50,193 nt of DNA, from the NCBI GenBank assembly GCA_011773465.1, contig WVXO01000061.1, forward strand, positions 1 to 50,193, read 5' to 3'. Position numbers and translations under genes: made by a program. How positions within the stretch are numbered: position 1 is the first letter of the stretch; every line of letters starts with the position of its first letter. The stretch is from Candidatus Aminicenantota bacterium. Lineage in GTDB: Bacteria > Acidobacteriota > Aminicenantia > Aminicenantales > Aminicenantaceae. A model generated the notes under the pieces. That model had not been told where the DNA came from and made no database searches. It saw nothing but the letters and a program-made list of their open reading frames with translations. This document shows, piece after piece, positions 17,359 to 26,458 of the stretch.

Positions 17359-18735
17359 TTAACTTTCCCCCAGTTTATGACTCTCTCTCGTCTTGAGTCG
17401 CCGAATGATTTGGTCCTGGAGGCTCTTGAGCCTCGGAGAAAGGCCAACAGGATACTCTTTTCCTTGTTTCTCTATGGATTTATATCTTTTATCCAGTAGG
17501 GAGAATTCATCAAGGAAACTCTCCTGAATCTGCGATAAGGAAGGCAATTCAGCTGTTATTTCCCCGCTACTCATCACTTTTTTCAGCAAAGGCTCCCCTT
17601 CTTCTAAGATATCATCTCTCAAGCCTATGACATCGCTCAGCAACTTTCCTTTGGTCGTTGTGAAGCGGAAGACTTGTTTATCCGAAGCCAAGGTCATTTT
17701 TTCAGGACTGAGCTTGAGCACAGGGCGTCCGGCATATTGGACCATCTTATAAGCCATATCAAAGTAAGGAGCATCTGCTGAGACTCCCATTTTTGTGCCC
17801 ACTCCGAAAGAGTCTATATCGCCTCCCCGGTCCAGAACGCTTTTGATCTTGTACTCATCAAAACCACCGCTGGCAAAAATTGTTGTTTCCGCAAAACCTT
17901 CTTTCCTTAGTATGCCCCTCACTTCTTTACTCAAGCGGGCAATATCGCCGCTGTCGAGCCTCACTCCTTTGATTTCCATCCCTTCAAGGGCCATCTCTTT
18001 TCCTACCTCAGCCGCTATTCTTGTCCCTGAAAGAGTATCATAGGTATCCACGAGCAATACAGTATCTTCAGGAAATGTACGAGCAAAAGCCCGGAAAGCT
18101 TCGATTTCATCTTCGAAGCTCGTTATGAAGGAATGAGCCATGGTCCCGAAGATTGGAATTCCATAGATTTTCCCGGCAAGAACATTGCTCGTTCCTATAA
18201 ATCCTCCGATAAAGCTTGCCCTTGCGACTTTCAACCCTGCATCCGCTCCGTGGGTGCGCCGCAAAGAAAAATCCACAAGCTTGCGCGGCCAGGCTGCATG
18301 AATACAGCGGGAAGCTTTAGTGGCTATCATCGATTGAAAATTAGTGATGTTGATGATGAATGTCTCAACAATTTGAGCTTCGATCAAAGATGCTGTCACT
18401 TCCAAGAGAGGTTCATTCACGAAAAAAAGACGGCCTTCAGGAATAGCATAAACATCGCCTCTGAAACGAAATCTTTCAAGATAGGAGAGAAATTCAGGAT
18501 TGAATAGTTCTGTCTCTTCTAAGTATTCCAAATCTTCGGGAGTGAATTTTAAATCTTGAAGATAAGAGAGAACATCCTCTAATCCTGCAGATACAAAATA
18601 GCGGCGATGAGGAGGATAATTTCGAATGAAGAGGCTGAAGGTTGCCGGCTCGAACATCTCGTGGTCGAAATAGCTGGCAGCCATAGTCAATTCATAGAGG
18701 TCTGTGAGTAAGGCTAAGTTTTCTATTCGTTTCAT
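17359..18735 (-). CDS. pncB: Nicotinate phosphoribosyltransferase
   Basis: The enzyme converts nicotinate and PRPP to nicotinate mononucleotide, the salvage route to NAD. The 458-aa protein shows the family landmarks: LTDLYELTMAASYF near residue 9, the active-site segment DFSLRRTHGADAG near 158, GTMAHSFITSF near 203, VRLDSGDIARLSKEV near 264, and GVGTKMGVSADAP near 310. It lies upstream of archease and rtcB with nearly no spacer. nadA, for de novo quinolinate synthesis, is 6 kb away on the same strand, so both NAD routes are represented. Confidence 0.93.
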   Translation of the reverse strand: MKRIENLALLTDLYELTMAASYFDHEMFEPATFSLFIRNYPPHRRYFVSAGLEDVLSYLQDLKFTPEDLEYLEETELFNPEFLSYLERFRFRGDVYAIPEGRLFFVNEPLLEVTASLIEAQIVETFIINITNFQSMIATKASRCIHAAWPRKLVDFSLRRTHGADAGLKVARASFIGGFIGTSNVLAGKIYGIPIFGTMAHSFITSFEDEIEAFRAFARTFPEDTVLLVDTYDTLSGTRIAAEVGKEMALEGMEIKGVRLDSGDIARLSKEVRGILRKEGFAETTIFASGGFDEYKIKSVLDRGGDIDSFGVGTKMGVSADAPYFDMAYKMVQYAGRPVLKLSPEKMTLASDKQVFRFTTTKGKLLSDVIGLRDDILEEGEPLLKKVMSSGEITAELPSLSQIQESFLDEFSLLDKRYKSIEKQGKEYPVGLSPRLKSLQDQIIRRLKTRESHKLGES

Positions 18736-18849
18736 CAGATTAATTTAGTTCATATCAATCTTTTTTATTATTTTATCTTATCATTTAATACAGGCTATAA
18801 ATCAAACTTTAAGTTTGACCGAACAAAACCGAAAAACGGTCCAGTTGAA

Positions 18850-19872
18850 TTAATCAGTCAGTTTAAAAACACCCGCCAAAGGCGTTCCGCAGAAAGCGCA
18901 AGCAGAATCTTTCACCTTGTAGTCTGAAATACTGAATCCAGATCTCCGAATAAGCGTTTTTCCGCAGGAAGGGCAAAGAGTGTCTTCTGATTCTCCGAGG
19001 ACATTCCCTACATAAAGATAGCGAAGGCCTTCCTTCTTGCCTATGGAACAAGCTTTACGTAAGGTTTCAATGGGGGTTGGCCGAGTGTCTGAGTATTCAT
19101 AATTAGGATGGAAGCGGCTTATGTGCCAGGGGATATCAGGGTCTATTTCAGCAATAAAGCGGGCGATGCTCCGCAACTCCTCTTCTCCATCGTTCTCATC
19201 CGGAACCACTAAAGTTGTAACTTCCACCCAGATGTCTAATTTTTTCATAAGGCGGATAGAGTCAAGAACAGGCTGCAAGCGAGCTTTACATATATCTTTA
19301 TAAAACTCTTGTCTGAATGATTTGAGGTCGACGTTGCATGCGCTTAGATAAGGTTTTATGGTCTCCAGAGCTTCCGGAGTCATAAAGCCATTTGTGACAA
19401 AAATATTTGCCAGGCCTTCTTTCTTGGCAAGCTTGGCCGCATCATATGCGTACTCAAAGAAAATTGTTGGTTCTGTGTAAGTATAAGAAATACTTTGACA
19501 GCCGTAATTCTTTGCTGCACGGACGACATCTTCAGGAAGAAGTTTTTGCCCTCGTAATCCTTCCTCTTTTCTCTTTGAGGCTTGGGAAATCTGCCAGTTC
19601 TGACAGAAGGGGCAGCGGAAATTGCAGCCTATTGTTGCGATGGAGAAAGATGTTGTCCCTGGTAAAAAATGATAAAGGGGCTTTTTCTCGATGGGATCGA
19701 CATGGGCAGCTATCACTTCCCCGTAGACATGGGTATAAAGTTTTCCTTCCCTGTTCTGTCTCACTCCGCAAGTACCGAATTTCGAGTCAACAATATCGCA
19801 GCGGTGGCCGCAGAGAAAGCATGACACTTTCTTCTCAGGGAGAGCTTTGTAAAGCATAGCTTCTTTCATCAT
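18850..19872 (-). CDS. amrS: AmmeMemoRadiSam-system radical SAM enzyme (PflA-like)
   Basis: This 340-aa protein matches the AmrS family: an N-terminal Cys set (CFLCGHRC...GTCGVRQN), then the radical SAM cluster CNFRCPFCQNWQIS (CxxxCxxC) near residue 83, and SYTYTEPTIFFEYA near 150. The C-terminus has a zinc-ribbon-like CPSCGKTL...CAFCGTPL. The family is related to pyruvate formate-lyase activators; its substrate is unknown, though it often occurs with AmmeMemoRadiSam AMMECR1/Memo partners. Neither partner is next to it here. The downstream neighbour nth is 11 nt away. Confidence 0.85.
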   Translation of the reverse strand: MMKEAMLYKALPEKKVSCFLCGHRCDIVDSKFGTCGVRQNREGKLYTHVYGEVIAAHVDPIEKKPLYHFLPGTTSFSIATIGCNFRCPFCQNWQISQASKRKEEGLRGQKLLPEDVVRAAKNYGCQSISYTYTEPTIFFEYAYDAAKLAKKEGLANIFVTNGFMTPEALETIKPYLSACNVDLKSFRQEFYKDICKARLQPVLDSIRLMKKLDIWVEVTTLVVPDENDGEEELRSIARFIAEIDPDIPWHISRFHPNYEYSDTRPTPIETLRKACSIGKKEGLRYLYVGNVLGESEDTLCPSCGKTLIRRSGFSISDYKVKDSACAFCGTPLAGVFKLTD

Positions 19873-19883
19873 TTTCTTTGCAT

Positions 19884-20546
19884 TTAACGATTGAGATCTG
19901 CTTCAGAATAAAAGTCTTTAGCTGAGGGGCAGATGTGTTTTAGACCACACTGAAGGCAGAGCGGTTTTCGAGCCGGGCAGATTTTCCGGCCATGATTGAC
20001 GAGCATGTAATTAAAGTCAAGCCAGCGTTCCTTTGGAACAATCTTCATAAGGTCTCTTTCGATCTTATCTGGATCTTTTTCCTTGCTCAAACCCAATCTT
20101 TGAGATAATCGTCTCACATGGGTATCGACAGCAATCCCCTCAGCCTTTTTAAAAGCGCTAGAAAGCACAATATTGGCTGTCTTCCTTGCCACTCCGGGCA
20201 GAGTTATAAGGTCTTCCATATTATCCGGTACAACACCCTCGAAATCCTCCACAATCTTTTTGGAAGCGTTAATAATGCTTTTCGCTTTGTTCCTGAAAAA
20301 TCCTGTCGGCTTTATTTCTTCCTCTAATTCTTGTTTATCCGCAAAAGCAAAATCTGAAGGCGTCGGGTATTTTTGAAAAAGGGACGGAGTGATTTGATTT
20401 ACTTTTTCATCCGTGCACTGGGCAGATAAAATCGTGGCCACAAGAATCTGGAGCGGATTTTCATGTTTGAGAGCTGTTCGACTCGAGGGATAAACTTCAC
20501 TAAGAATGGCTATAATTTCTTCGATTCTCCCTACTGAACTTTTCAT
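19884..20546 (-). CDS. nth: Endonuclease III
   Basis: This base-excision glycosylase/AP lyase removes oxidised pyrimidines. The 220-aa protein has the helix-hairpin-helix LPGVARKTANIVL (about 112-124) with the catalytic Lys, the catalytic Asp in VDTHVRRLSQRLGL (about 138), and a 4Fe-4S cluster motif CPARKPLCLQCGLKHICP (Cys spacing 6-2-5). It lies between amrS and nrdJ on the same strand. mutM, for oxidised purines, is 18 kb away. Confidence 0.96.
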   Translation of the reverse strand: MKSSVGRIEEIIAILSEVYPSSRTALKHENPLQILVATILSAQCTDEKVNQITPSLFQKYPTPSDFAFADKQELEEEIKPTGFFRNKAKSIINASKKIVEDFEGVVPDNMEDLITLPGVARKTANIVLSSAFKKAEGIAVDTHVRRLSQRLGLSKEKDPDKIERDLMKIVPKERWLDFNYMLVNHGRKICPARKPLCLQCGLKHICPSAKDFYSEADLNR

Positions 20547-20560
20547 TTTTTAACCTCGCA

Positions 20561-22684
20561 CTAAAACGGACACTGCCCGGAATGGCATCCTCCTGAGTAC
20601 TCGGACTCTGCGGTGATAAAGTCAAAATCCTCTCCGCTCTCCTCTGTTGTTCTTGTATCAAAAGAGAGGACCTGATTCTTTTTTGTTCCGTAACGATAAA
20701 TAGTTATTCCTTTACATTTCAACTCATGAGCCATGAGGTAGATATTCCTTACATCTTCCACAGTGGCATCAGGAGGCAAGTTTATGGTTTTGGAAACAGA
20801 ATTATCAGTATACTTCTGAAAAGCAGCTTGAATCTTCAGGTGCTGCTCAGGACGAATATCAAAGGCAGTTACGAAAACTTTCTTTAACTCTGGTGGCAAC
20901 TCACGTATGTCTTGAATAGAGCCAAATTTTCCTGCTTCAGCCACGAGTTCTTTTGAATAAAGTCCTCTTTTCTGAAGCTCCTCTTCAAACAGAGGGTTCA
21001 TTTCAAAAAGCTTTCTTCCTGATAATACATTGCGGACGTAATTCAGAGCAAACAGGGGTTCAATACCGCTAGAACAGCCAGAGATGATACTGATTGTCCC
21101 CGTGGGAGCAACAGTGTTCAATGTGGCATTGCGGAGCTTTAGGCTCTTCTGTGGATATATTGATTTCTCATAATTCGGAAATACTCCCCTCTCCTTAGCT
21201 AAATTTTGGGAGGCTTTAACGGACTCTTCGTGAAAAAATTTCATAATTTTCGAGCCCAATCGGAGAGCTCCTTCATCAGAATAAGGGATACCCAACTTTA
21301 CCAGCATATCCGCAAAACCCATTACTCCTAAGCCAATTTTACGATTGGCATATGTCACCTCCCGGATCTCAGGCAGAGGATACTTGTTGACTTCTATTAC
21401 ATCATCGAGAAAACGAACTCCCCACCATATCCTTTCTTTTAGTTCCTCCCATTCTACAGTACTGCGATTCACAAATTTAGATAAGTTTATTGAAGCAAGG
21501 TTGCAGCTTTCGTAAGGAAAGAGAGGGATCTCTCCGCATGGATTTGTAGCCTCTATCCGACCAACCTGAGGAGTGGGATTTCGGCGGTTGATCTCATCCA
21601 GGAAGACAACACCCGGATCCCCCGAACGCCAGGCTGAATAGACGATCAAATCAAACAGAGCTTTTGCGTTCATAGATTTGACTTTTTTCTTTGTCCGTGG
21701 GTTTATTAAATCAAAGCTATCATTCTTTTTAACAGCGTCAAAAAATTCATCAGTCGCACCTACTGATAGATTAAAATTGGAAAAGGCACCTTCTTGGACT
21801 TTGGCTTCGACAAAATCCACGATATCTGGATGGTCACAACGCAAAATGCCCATGTTGGCTCCTCTTCTTCTTCCTCCCTGGACTATGACGCTGGTACCCT
21901 GATCAAAAATACTCATGAAGGAAACAGGCCCGGATGCTTCTCCTTTGGTGGAAGATACAAGGTCTCCTTTGGGTCTTAATTGAGAAAAATTAAAACCTGT
22001 TCCTCCACCTGTCTGATGAATCCTGGCCATATTACTCAAAGAGTCAAAAATTCCTTCTATTGAATCTTCCACAGGCAACACAAAGCAGGCAGAAAGCTGA
22101 CCCAAGGAGGTTCCAGCATTCATGAGGGTTGGAGAATTAGGCAAAAATTCAAGGTCGGCCATCATCTGGAAAAACCTCTCTTCAACATCTTCCTTTTTCT
22201 TTTCTGATTTGAAATTCGCTTCTCCTTCGCTCACAGCCCTGGCAACTCTTCTGAAAAGCTCTCTGGGAGTTTCAATAATGTCTCTCTCGTCATCTTTTAA
22301 TAAATAACGTTTTTTGAGAACAACAAGAGTGTTCAGGGGAAGTTTTAAGTCATCTCTAACTCCGTAGATGACCTTAACCTGCCTTAGATCTCTGTGTTCT
22401 TCCCGATGGAGAATGTAGCTTCTGGCAATTGAACTGAATCCTTCTTCCATCAAAGCCTCTTCCACAATGTCCTGAATCTCCTCCACGGAAGGAATCTTAT
22501 CCTTAAAGGATGAGGCTACTTTTTCTAAGCTTTTTTTCCCAGAAACATCGGCTATAAGAGTTGCCCTCTTTTCATCTCTGAGCACTTCAAGAGCAGCCCG
22601 AAAGATAGCTCTTTTTATCTTTTCCTCATCAAAGGCAACCAGAGAATGGTCTCTTTTTCGTATTTTTTTGGGTAAAATCTCCAT
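20561..22684 (-). CDS. nrdJ: Adenosylcobalamin-dependent (class II) ribonucleotide reductase
   Basis: The enzyme makes deoxynucleotides using adenosylcobalamin, without oxygen or a second subunit. The 707-aa chain starts with an ATP-cone (about 1-90: IRKRDHSLVAFDEEKIKRAI) for allosteric control. The barrel follows, with CFVLPVEDSIEGIF near 200, the active-site signature NPCGEIPLFPYESCNLASINLS near 385 and TVAPTGTISIISGCSSGIEP near 520. It ends in GGCHSGQCPF, the redox Cys pair that re-reduces the active site. No cobalamin riboswitch is visible; only 15 nt separate it from the upstream M50 gene. Confidence 0.95.
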   Translation of the reverse strand: MEILPKKIRKRDHSLVAFDEEKIKRAIFRAALEVLRDEKRATLIADVSGKKSLEKVASSFKDKIPSVEEIQDIVEEALMEEGFSSIARSYILHREEHRDLRQVKVIYGVRDDLKLPLNTLVVLKKRYLLKDDERDIIETPRELFRRVARAVSEGEANFKSEKKKEDVEERFFQMMADLEFLPNSPTLMNAGTSLGQLSACFVLPVEDSIEGIFDSLSNMARIHQTGGGTGFNFSQLRPKGDLVSSTKGEASGPVSFMSIFDQGTSVIVQGGRRRGANMGILRCDHPDIVDFVEAKVQEGAFSNFNLSVGATDEFFDAVKKNDSFDLINPRTKKKVKSMNAKALFDLIVYSAWRSGDPGVVFLDEINRRNPTPQVGRIEATNPCGEIPLFPYESCNLASINLSKFVNRSTVEWEELKERIWWGVRFLDDVIEVNKYPLPEIREVTYANRKIGLGVMGFADMLVKLGIPYSDEGALRLGSKIMKFFHEESVKASQNLAKERGVFPNYEKSIYPQKSLKLRNATLNTVAPTGTISIISGCSSGIEPLFALNYVRNVLSGRKLFEMNPLFEEELQKRGLYSKELVAEAGKFGSIQDIRELPPELKKVFVTAFDIRPEQHLKIQAAFQKYTDNSVSKTINLPPDATVEDVRNIYLMAHELKCKGITIYRYGTKKNQVLSFDTRTTEESGEDFDFITAESEYSGGCHSGQCPF

Positions 22685-22699
22685 TTCTATCTCTCCCTC

Positions 22700-23818
22700 T
22701 TAAACACCAAGCTCTGAGCGGAATTGTATGAAACGGAGAATATCGCTCCGACAGATAATACCCGCTATCTTTTCTCCTTCCATAACAGGAATCTGATGGA
22801 TGTCTTTGGTGGTGATGCTGTTAAGAACTTGGCTTCCGTCAGCATCTGGAGAAACCGCTTCCAGTTTCTCTTTAGGTGTCATGATATCCCCGACTTTGAT
22901 CTCCGGCCATTTTTCTGAAGGAGTTCGTTTCACATCTTCTAAACAAACTATGCCTTTAAGGCTCCCTTCATCTGAAACAAGAAAAACTCTTTCTCTTTTT
23001 TTGAGAATATAATCATCAACTAAACTCTGGACTGAAAGCTCTACTGTCACAGTCTCAAAATTTTTTGTCATCAAATCTTCTGCTCGAACTCCCTTTAACA
23101 AGCTTTGGACCATAACTTGATCATAGCCCCTTACAGCTGCACTGTGCAGAAACCAGCCAATGAAGATAAGCCAGATGCCCGGAAGGAGATTTGCTCTTAA
23201 AATCTGAAGAATTCCGACAAATATCAGGAAAAAAGCAAAGCCTTGCCCTACTCTGGAAGCTATCTTTGTGGCTTTTTTCAGGTTGCCGGTGACCTTCCAG
23301 ATAATGGACCTTAGAACTCGCCCTCCATCCATCGGAAAACCGGGGAAGAGGTTAAATACCGCCAGCACAGCGTTGATCATAGCCAGGTATGAAGCAGATG
23401 CCCAGAGGGGCTCACTTATTCCTCTGACGATAAAAGAGAAGATCAGAAAGAGAAAAGCGATTAACAAGCTTGCCATAGGGCCAACTAGAGCCATGGTGAA
23501 TTCCCGCAAAGGCTTTTTAGGCTCCTCTGTTATTTGAGCAACTCCCCCCAAAAGAAAAAGAGTAATGCTTCGTACTTTTTCCCCTTGTTTTAAGGCCACA
23601 AGGGAATGGGCCAGCTCATGGACCAAAACCGAGGCAAAAATGAGAAGGCTTGTTATTATCCCTATGATCCAGAAAAGGCCTCGGGGCCAATCTTGAAATC
23701 TTTGGGGAAAATAATTTGCGGATAAAACCCAACTGAATAAGATGAAAATAATAATCCAGCTTGAGTCTATTTTAATATCTATGCCAAAAACTTTTGCTAT
23801 GCGCCAAGAATGTCTCAC
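22700..23818 (-). CDS. Site-2 protease family (M50) membrane metalloprotease with CBS pair
   Basis: This 372-aa protein has about six membrane segments in residues 20-220. The zinc motif HELAH is at 67-71, and the third ligand lies in NLFPGFPMDGGRVLRSI (near 155). Two CBS domains (about 240-300 and 305-370) occupy the C-terminus, probably as a nucleotide-sensing module. The family cleaves transmembrane helices, for example anti-sigma factors. This member belongs to the M50B type with C-terminal CBS domains common in bacteria and archaea. It is upstream of nrdJ. A target cannot be read; the anti-sigma factor at 981-1577 is an untested candidate. Confidence 0.88.
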   Translation of the reverse strand: MRHSWRIAKVFGIDIKIDSSWIIIFILFSWVLSANYFPQRFQDWPRGLFWIIGIITSLLIFASVLVHELAHSLVALKQGEKVRSITLFLLGGVAQITEEPKKPLREFTMALVGPMASLLIAFLFLIFSFIVRGISEPLWASASYLAMINAVLAVFNLFPGFPMDGGRVLRSIIWKVTGNLKKATKIASRVGQGFAFFLIFVGILQILRANLLPGIWLIFIGWFLHSAAVRGYDQVMVQSLLKGVRAEDLMTKNFETVTVELSVQSLVDDYILKKRERVFLVSDEGSLKGIVCLEDVKRTPSEKWPEIKVGDIMTPKEKLEAVSPDADGSQVLNSITTKDIHQIPVMEGEKIAGIICRSDILRFIQFRSELGV

Positions 23819-23967
23819 TCTTCCTCCTCCTAAAAAACAGAAATTCCTAAGATAACGTCCGTCTGATCTTAAAAGGCTCTTGCGATAAATGGACTGCTTT
23901 TATTCTCTGATCTTTTTATCTAATTATATATGAAATTTATCAAAATGAAAAAACACGAAAAACAGGG

Positions 23968-24176
23968 CGGGCTCGATGAATCGAGCCCCTACAAATTCAT
24001 TTAATCTGCTCTGATAAATCTAATCCCTTTAATTTCCTTTTATCTCCATAAGGTGGGCTTGATAAATCAAGCCCCTACAATAAAAATCATACAATCAAGG
24101 GCGGGTTTGATGTATCAATTCCCTCCAATTATAAATCATCCAATCAAAAACGGATTCAGTGAATCAAGGCCCTGCA
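23968..24176. repeat. Cluster of four short palindromic repeats
   Basis: The consensus unit is a 20-bp palindrome GGGCTTGATAAATCAAGCCC followed by CTACAA. Copies lie at 23969-23988 (with CG for TT), 24055-24074 (perfect), 24103-24127 (partly decayed) and about 24151-24172 (decayed). Further copies occur at 25618-25665 and 38499-38580. All are in intergenic DNA. The unit is small, self-palindromic and clustered, as in REP/BIME families. Confidence 0.85.
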
Positions 24177-24183
24177 TTTAAAG

Positions 24184-24687
24184 CTAAAATCTTTTGAATT
24201 TATCTTTGAGCGCGCCACAGACAGGACAGATATCAGGAGCTTCCCCTTCCGTAGTAAAACCACAAACCTGGCAGACATGGATGGGCCTAAACTCTATATC
24301 TTTCCCTTTTTCTACAGCTTCTTTAGCCTTCTGGTAAAGTTCAGCATGAACCTTTTCTGCTTCCAAAGCCCACTTAGTCACACTTTCTGCTCCTTTCTCC
24401 TGCTGCTCTTCAGCTACCTTGATATAAGCGGGATACATCTCTTCCACCTCGAAGGTTTCCCCATCTATTGCTTCCTTGAGGTTTTCAGGAGTCTTTTTTA
24501 TCCCATACAAAGTCCTGAGATGATTTGTGGCATGAACTTGCTCAGCAAAGCTATTAGCTCTGAAGAGCCTAGCAACATTAGAATAATTTTCTTTCTCTGC
24601 TTTATCAGCGAAGGCCAAGTATTTCATATGCGCTTGACTCTCTCCGGCAAAGGCATTCTTTAAATTTTCTTCTGTCTTTTTTTTCAT
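24184..24687 (-). CDS. Rubrerythrin
   Basis: This is a classic 167-aa rubrerythrin: an N-terminal four-helix diiron domain (FAGESQAHMKYLAFADKAEKE, SFAEQVHATNHLRTLYG, then EAEKVHAELYQKA) and a C-terminal rubredoxin-like iron site CQVCGFTTEG...CPVCGALKDKF with CxxC pairs at about 139-142 and 154-157. It reduces hydrogen peroxide with electrons from rubredoxin and typically protects anaerobes. It is 11 nt downstream of nadA. The rubredoxin and a likely reductase are encoded at 34328-35718. Confidence 0.95.
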   Translation of the reverse strand: MKKKTEENLKNAFAGESQAHMKYLAFADKAEKENYSNVARLFRANSFAEQVHATNHLRTLYGIKKTPENLKEAIDGETFEVEEMYPAYIKVAEEQQEKGAESVTKWALEAEKVHAELYQKAKEAVEKGKDIEFRPIHVCQVCGFTTEGEAPDICPVCGALKDKFKRF

Positions 24688-24698
24688 CTCTATCCTCC

Positions 24699-25616
24699 TT
24701 AAATCTCGATCATTCTTTCTATAGATCCTCTTGCCTTTTGGCTCACCTCGAGGGAAACTTCAACTTTATGAATCATATTTTCTAAGGACGTTAAAACCTT
24801 TCCCAGACCTATCTTTTTCATGTTAAAACAAAAGGCAACATCTCTGGCAGGATAAAAATTCTTGGTTGGATTCTCTTTCTTCATTCTATAGATTATCCCG
24901 GTTTCAGTCCCTATTATGATTTCTTTCTTTTTTGTCTTGCGGGCTTCTTGAACCATTTTTCCTGTGGAAAGAACTTTATCTGCAAGATCTATGACCTCAG
25001 GCAGGCATTCGGGGTGAACCCAGACTTCAGCTTCGGGGTAAAGATTTCTTTTATCCTTAATATCTCTGTCTTTAATGTATCTATGAACATAGCAGTAGCC
25101 ATCCCAGGGAATAATCTTCTTCTTCGTGTGGCGGGCGACATAAGCTGCAAGATTTTTATCAGGAGCAAAAAGGATTTCATCTGCATTAAGTGAATTCACA
25201 ACTTTGACGGCATTTGACGAGGTGCAACAAATATCACATTCAGCCTTTACCTCTGCGGTTGTGTTGACATAACAGACGGCCTTGCTTCCTGGATAATTTT
25301 TTTTCCACTCCCGGAGCTCCGAGGCAGTAATCATGTCAGCCATAGGACAGCCAGCTCTTTCATCCGGGATAAGGATTGTTTTCTCCGGCGCAAGGATCTT
25401 AGCTGTCTCGGCCATAAAGTGAACCCCGCAGAATACAATAACTTTTGCTTCCACCTGAGCGGCTTTCTGACTCAGGCCTAAGGAATCCCCTATATAATCA
25501 GCCACATCCTGAACTTCTCCAATCTGATAATTATGGGCTAAAATAGCGGCATTCTTTTCTTTTTTTAATTTCGTTATTTTGTCCCTGATCTTCTCTTTGT
25601 TCACTTTTTTCCTCAA
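24699..25616 (-). CDS. nadA: Quinolinate synthase
   Basis: NadA condenses iminoaspartate and dihydroxyacetone phosphate to quinolinate for NAD synthesis, using an oxygen-sensitive 4Fe-4S cluster. The 305-aa protein shows AILAHNYQIGEVQDVADYIGDSL near residue 24. The three cluster cysteines are in FCGVHFMAETAKI (about 83), DICCTSSNAVKV (about 127-128) and HPECLPEV (about 205). Neither nadB nor nadC is beside it. It is just upstream of rubrerythrin, which could help keep the cluster reduced (inference). Confidence 0.95.
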   Translation of the reverse strand: MRKKVNKEKIRDKITKLKKEKNAAILAHNYQIGEVQDVADYIGDSLGLSQKAAQVEAKVIVFCGVHFMAETAKILAPEKTILIPDERAGCPMADMITASELREWKKNYPGSKAVCYVNTTAEVKAECDICCTSSNAVKVVNSLNADEILFAPDKNLAAYVARHTKKKIIPWDGYCYVHRYIKDRDIKDKRNLYPEAEVWVHPECLPEVIDLADKVLSTGKMVQEARKTKKKEIIIGTETGIIYRMKKENPTKNFYPARDVAFCFNMKKIGLGKVLTSLENMIHKVEVSLEVSQKARGSIERMIEI

Positions 25617-25617
25617 A

Positions 25618-25665
25618 ATTGATTTGATAAATCAAAGGAGGGTTTGATGAATCAAACCTCTACAA
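25618..25665. repeat. Two copies of the TTGATAAATCAA palindromic repeat
   Basis: ATTTGATAAATCAAA (about 25622-25636) and GGGTTTGATGAATCAAACC followed by TCTACAA (25640-25665) are diverged members of the family described at 23968-24176. They lie immediately upstream of nadA. Confidence 0.7.
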
Positions 25666-25790
25666 ATCCATTCTATTTTCCATGCTTAGCATGGCCCATT
25701 TAATCTTCCATCTTTGACTTGTTCGGATAAAGTTGGGTAACTCTGTAAGCATCTCCATTTCCGTGATAACCGGTTGCTATGTTCAGGACA

Positions 25791-26105
25791 AAGGTTTTGG
25801 GAAATAGCTGCAGCGACCATTGAAAAAAGGCTCAGGCTGTATGGTTCAAAAACACGTTGCTTTTGCCCCAGCGAGTCAAAAGCAACTCGGATCAAGGCTT
25901 CGCTCTCCTCTCCTCCGGAGAGAAACCATGCCCGCTCAGCCTCTCTCACGGTTTTTTCACCATACAGCCTTCGCCAACCGAAGGGAACCCTGCGGAGTAG
26001 GGCGTCGAGTATGTCTGAGCGGAGCGATTTACGCAGACGCCGAGAAGAGCGAATGGAGAATGGCGTTAAAAATCTGAAGGGAGCTAGGCTATTTCCCAAA
26101 ACCTT
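25791..26105. other. 315-bp element of nested perfect stems: candidate structured RNA or MITE
   Basis: An 18-bp perfect inverted repeat bounds the element: AAGGTTTTGGGAAATAGC (25791-25808) pairs with 26088-26105. Inside it, a 12-bp stem (25834-25845 with 25959-25970) continues after a TC/TC mismatch into a 6-bp stem (25848-25853 with 25951-25956). Inside that, GTTGCTTTTG and CAAAAGCAAC (25856-25865, 25877-25886) form a hairpin. On the right, CCTTCG/CGAAGG and GGCGTC/GACGCC (26001-26006, 26036-26041) form two more. GC is higher than in the neighbours. Open frames on both strands have skewed, low-complexity protein content and look accidental. It does not match tmRNA, RNase P or 6S RNA signatures I know. 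The transcribed strand, if any, is unknown. Confidence 0.6.
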
Positions 26106-26134
26106 CTCCAATCACTGATTTGGATATGCTTCCG

Positions 26135-26383
26135 CTATTCCTTAATTTTCCTGACATATACTTTTATGGTTTCTCCTTCTTTCTCCAATCCAATATATTC
26201 TTGTCCGGTCTGCCTGCACCAGGCTGGCATGTCTTCTCTTATTCCTGCATCGGTGGATATTACTTCTAAAACTTCTCCGATCTTCATTTCTTTTATTTTT
26301 TTTGCTGTCTGGATAATGGGCATAGGACAGAGCAAGCCAAAACAATCTAATTTCACATCAGCCTTCACTCTTTTCTCTATCAT
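26135..26383 (-). CDS. TusA/SirA-family sulfur carrier protein
   Basis: This 82-aa protein has the TusA fold signature LDCFGLLCPMPIIQTAKKIKEM, with the conserved Cys in CPMP (residue 19), and GEVLEVISTDAGIREDMPAWC with a second Cys that is also common in the family. TusA-like proteins accept persulfide sulfur from cysteine desulfurases and pass it on for tRNA thiolation, molybdopterin or sulfur metabolism. It is the last gene of a minus-strand group with nifU- and nifS-like genes, which would fit that role. The specific acceptor is not known. Confidence 0.88.
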   Translation of the reverse strand: MIEKRVKADVKLDCFGLLCPMPIIQTAKKIKEMKIGEVLEVISTDAGIREDMPAWCRQTGQEYIGLEKEGETIKVYVRKIKE

Positions 26384-26458
26384 CCTTATTTTTATTTTGT
26401 CTTGTTCCTTTTACCTTCGTTTTTTGATTTCAGGAAAGATTTACATGACTCAAGAAAC

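Noticed and set aside
18826-18842. Terminator after amrS (ACCG-TTTTT-CGGT followed by TTTG on the minus strand)
   Set aside because: The stem is only 4-5 bp with a short T run; too weak to list as a feature.
22685-22699. Cobalamin riboswitch for the B12-dependent nrdJ
   Set aside because: Only 15 nt separate nrdJ from the gene upstream, and no B12-box (GCCACTG-like) occurs before that gene at 23819-23970.
23968-24176. A CRISPR array in the repeat cluster
   Set aside because: Units differ from each other, are palindromic throughout, and spacers are irregular in length; no cas genes are near.
25686-26118. Overlapping open frames of 141 codons (minus) and 114 codons (plus) between nadA and the tusA-like gene
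   Set aside because: They overlap antiparallel across the nested stems, have arginine- and serine-rich low-complexity content, and lack good ribosome sites. The secondary structure explains the absence of stops better than coding does.
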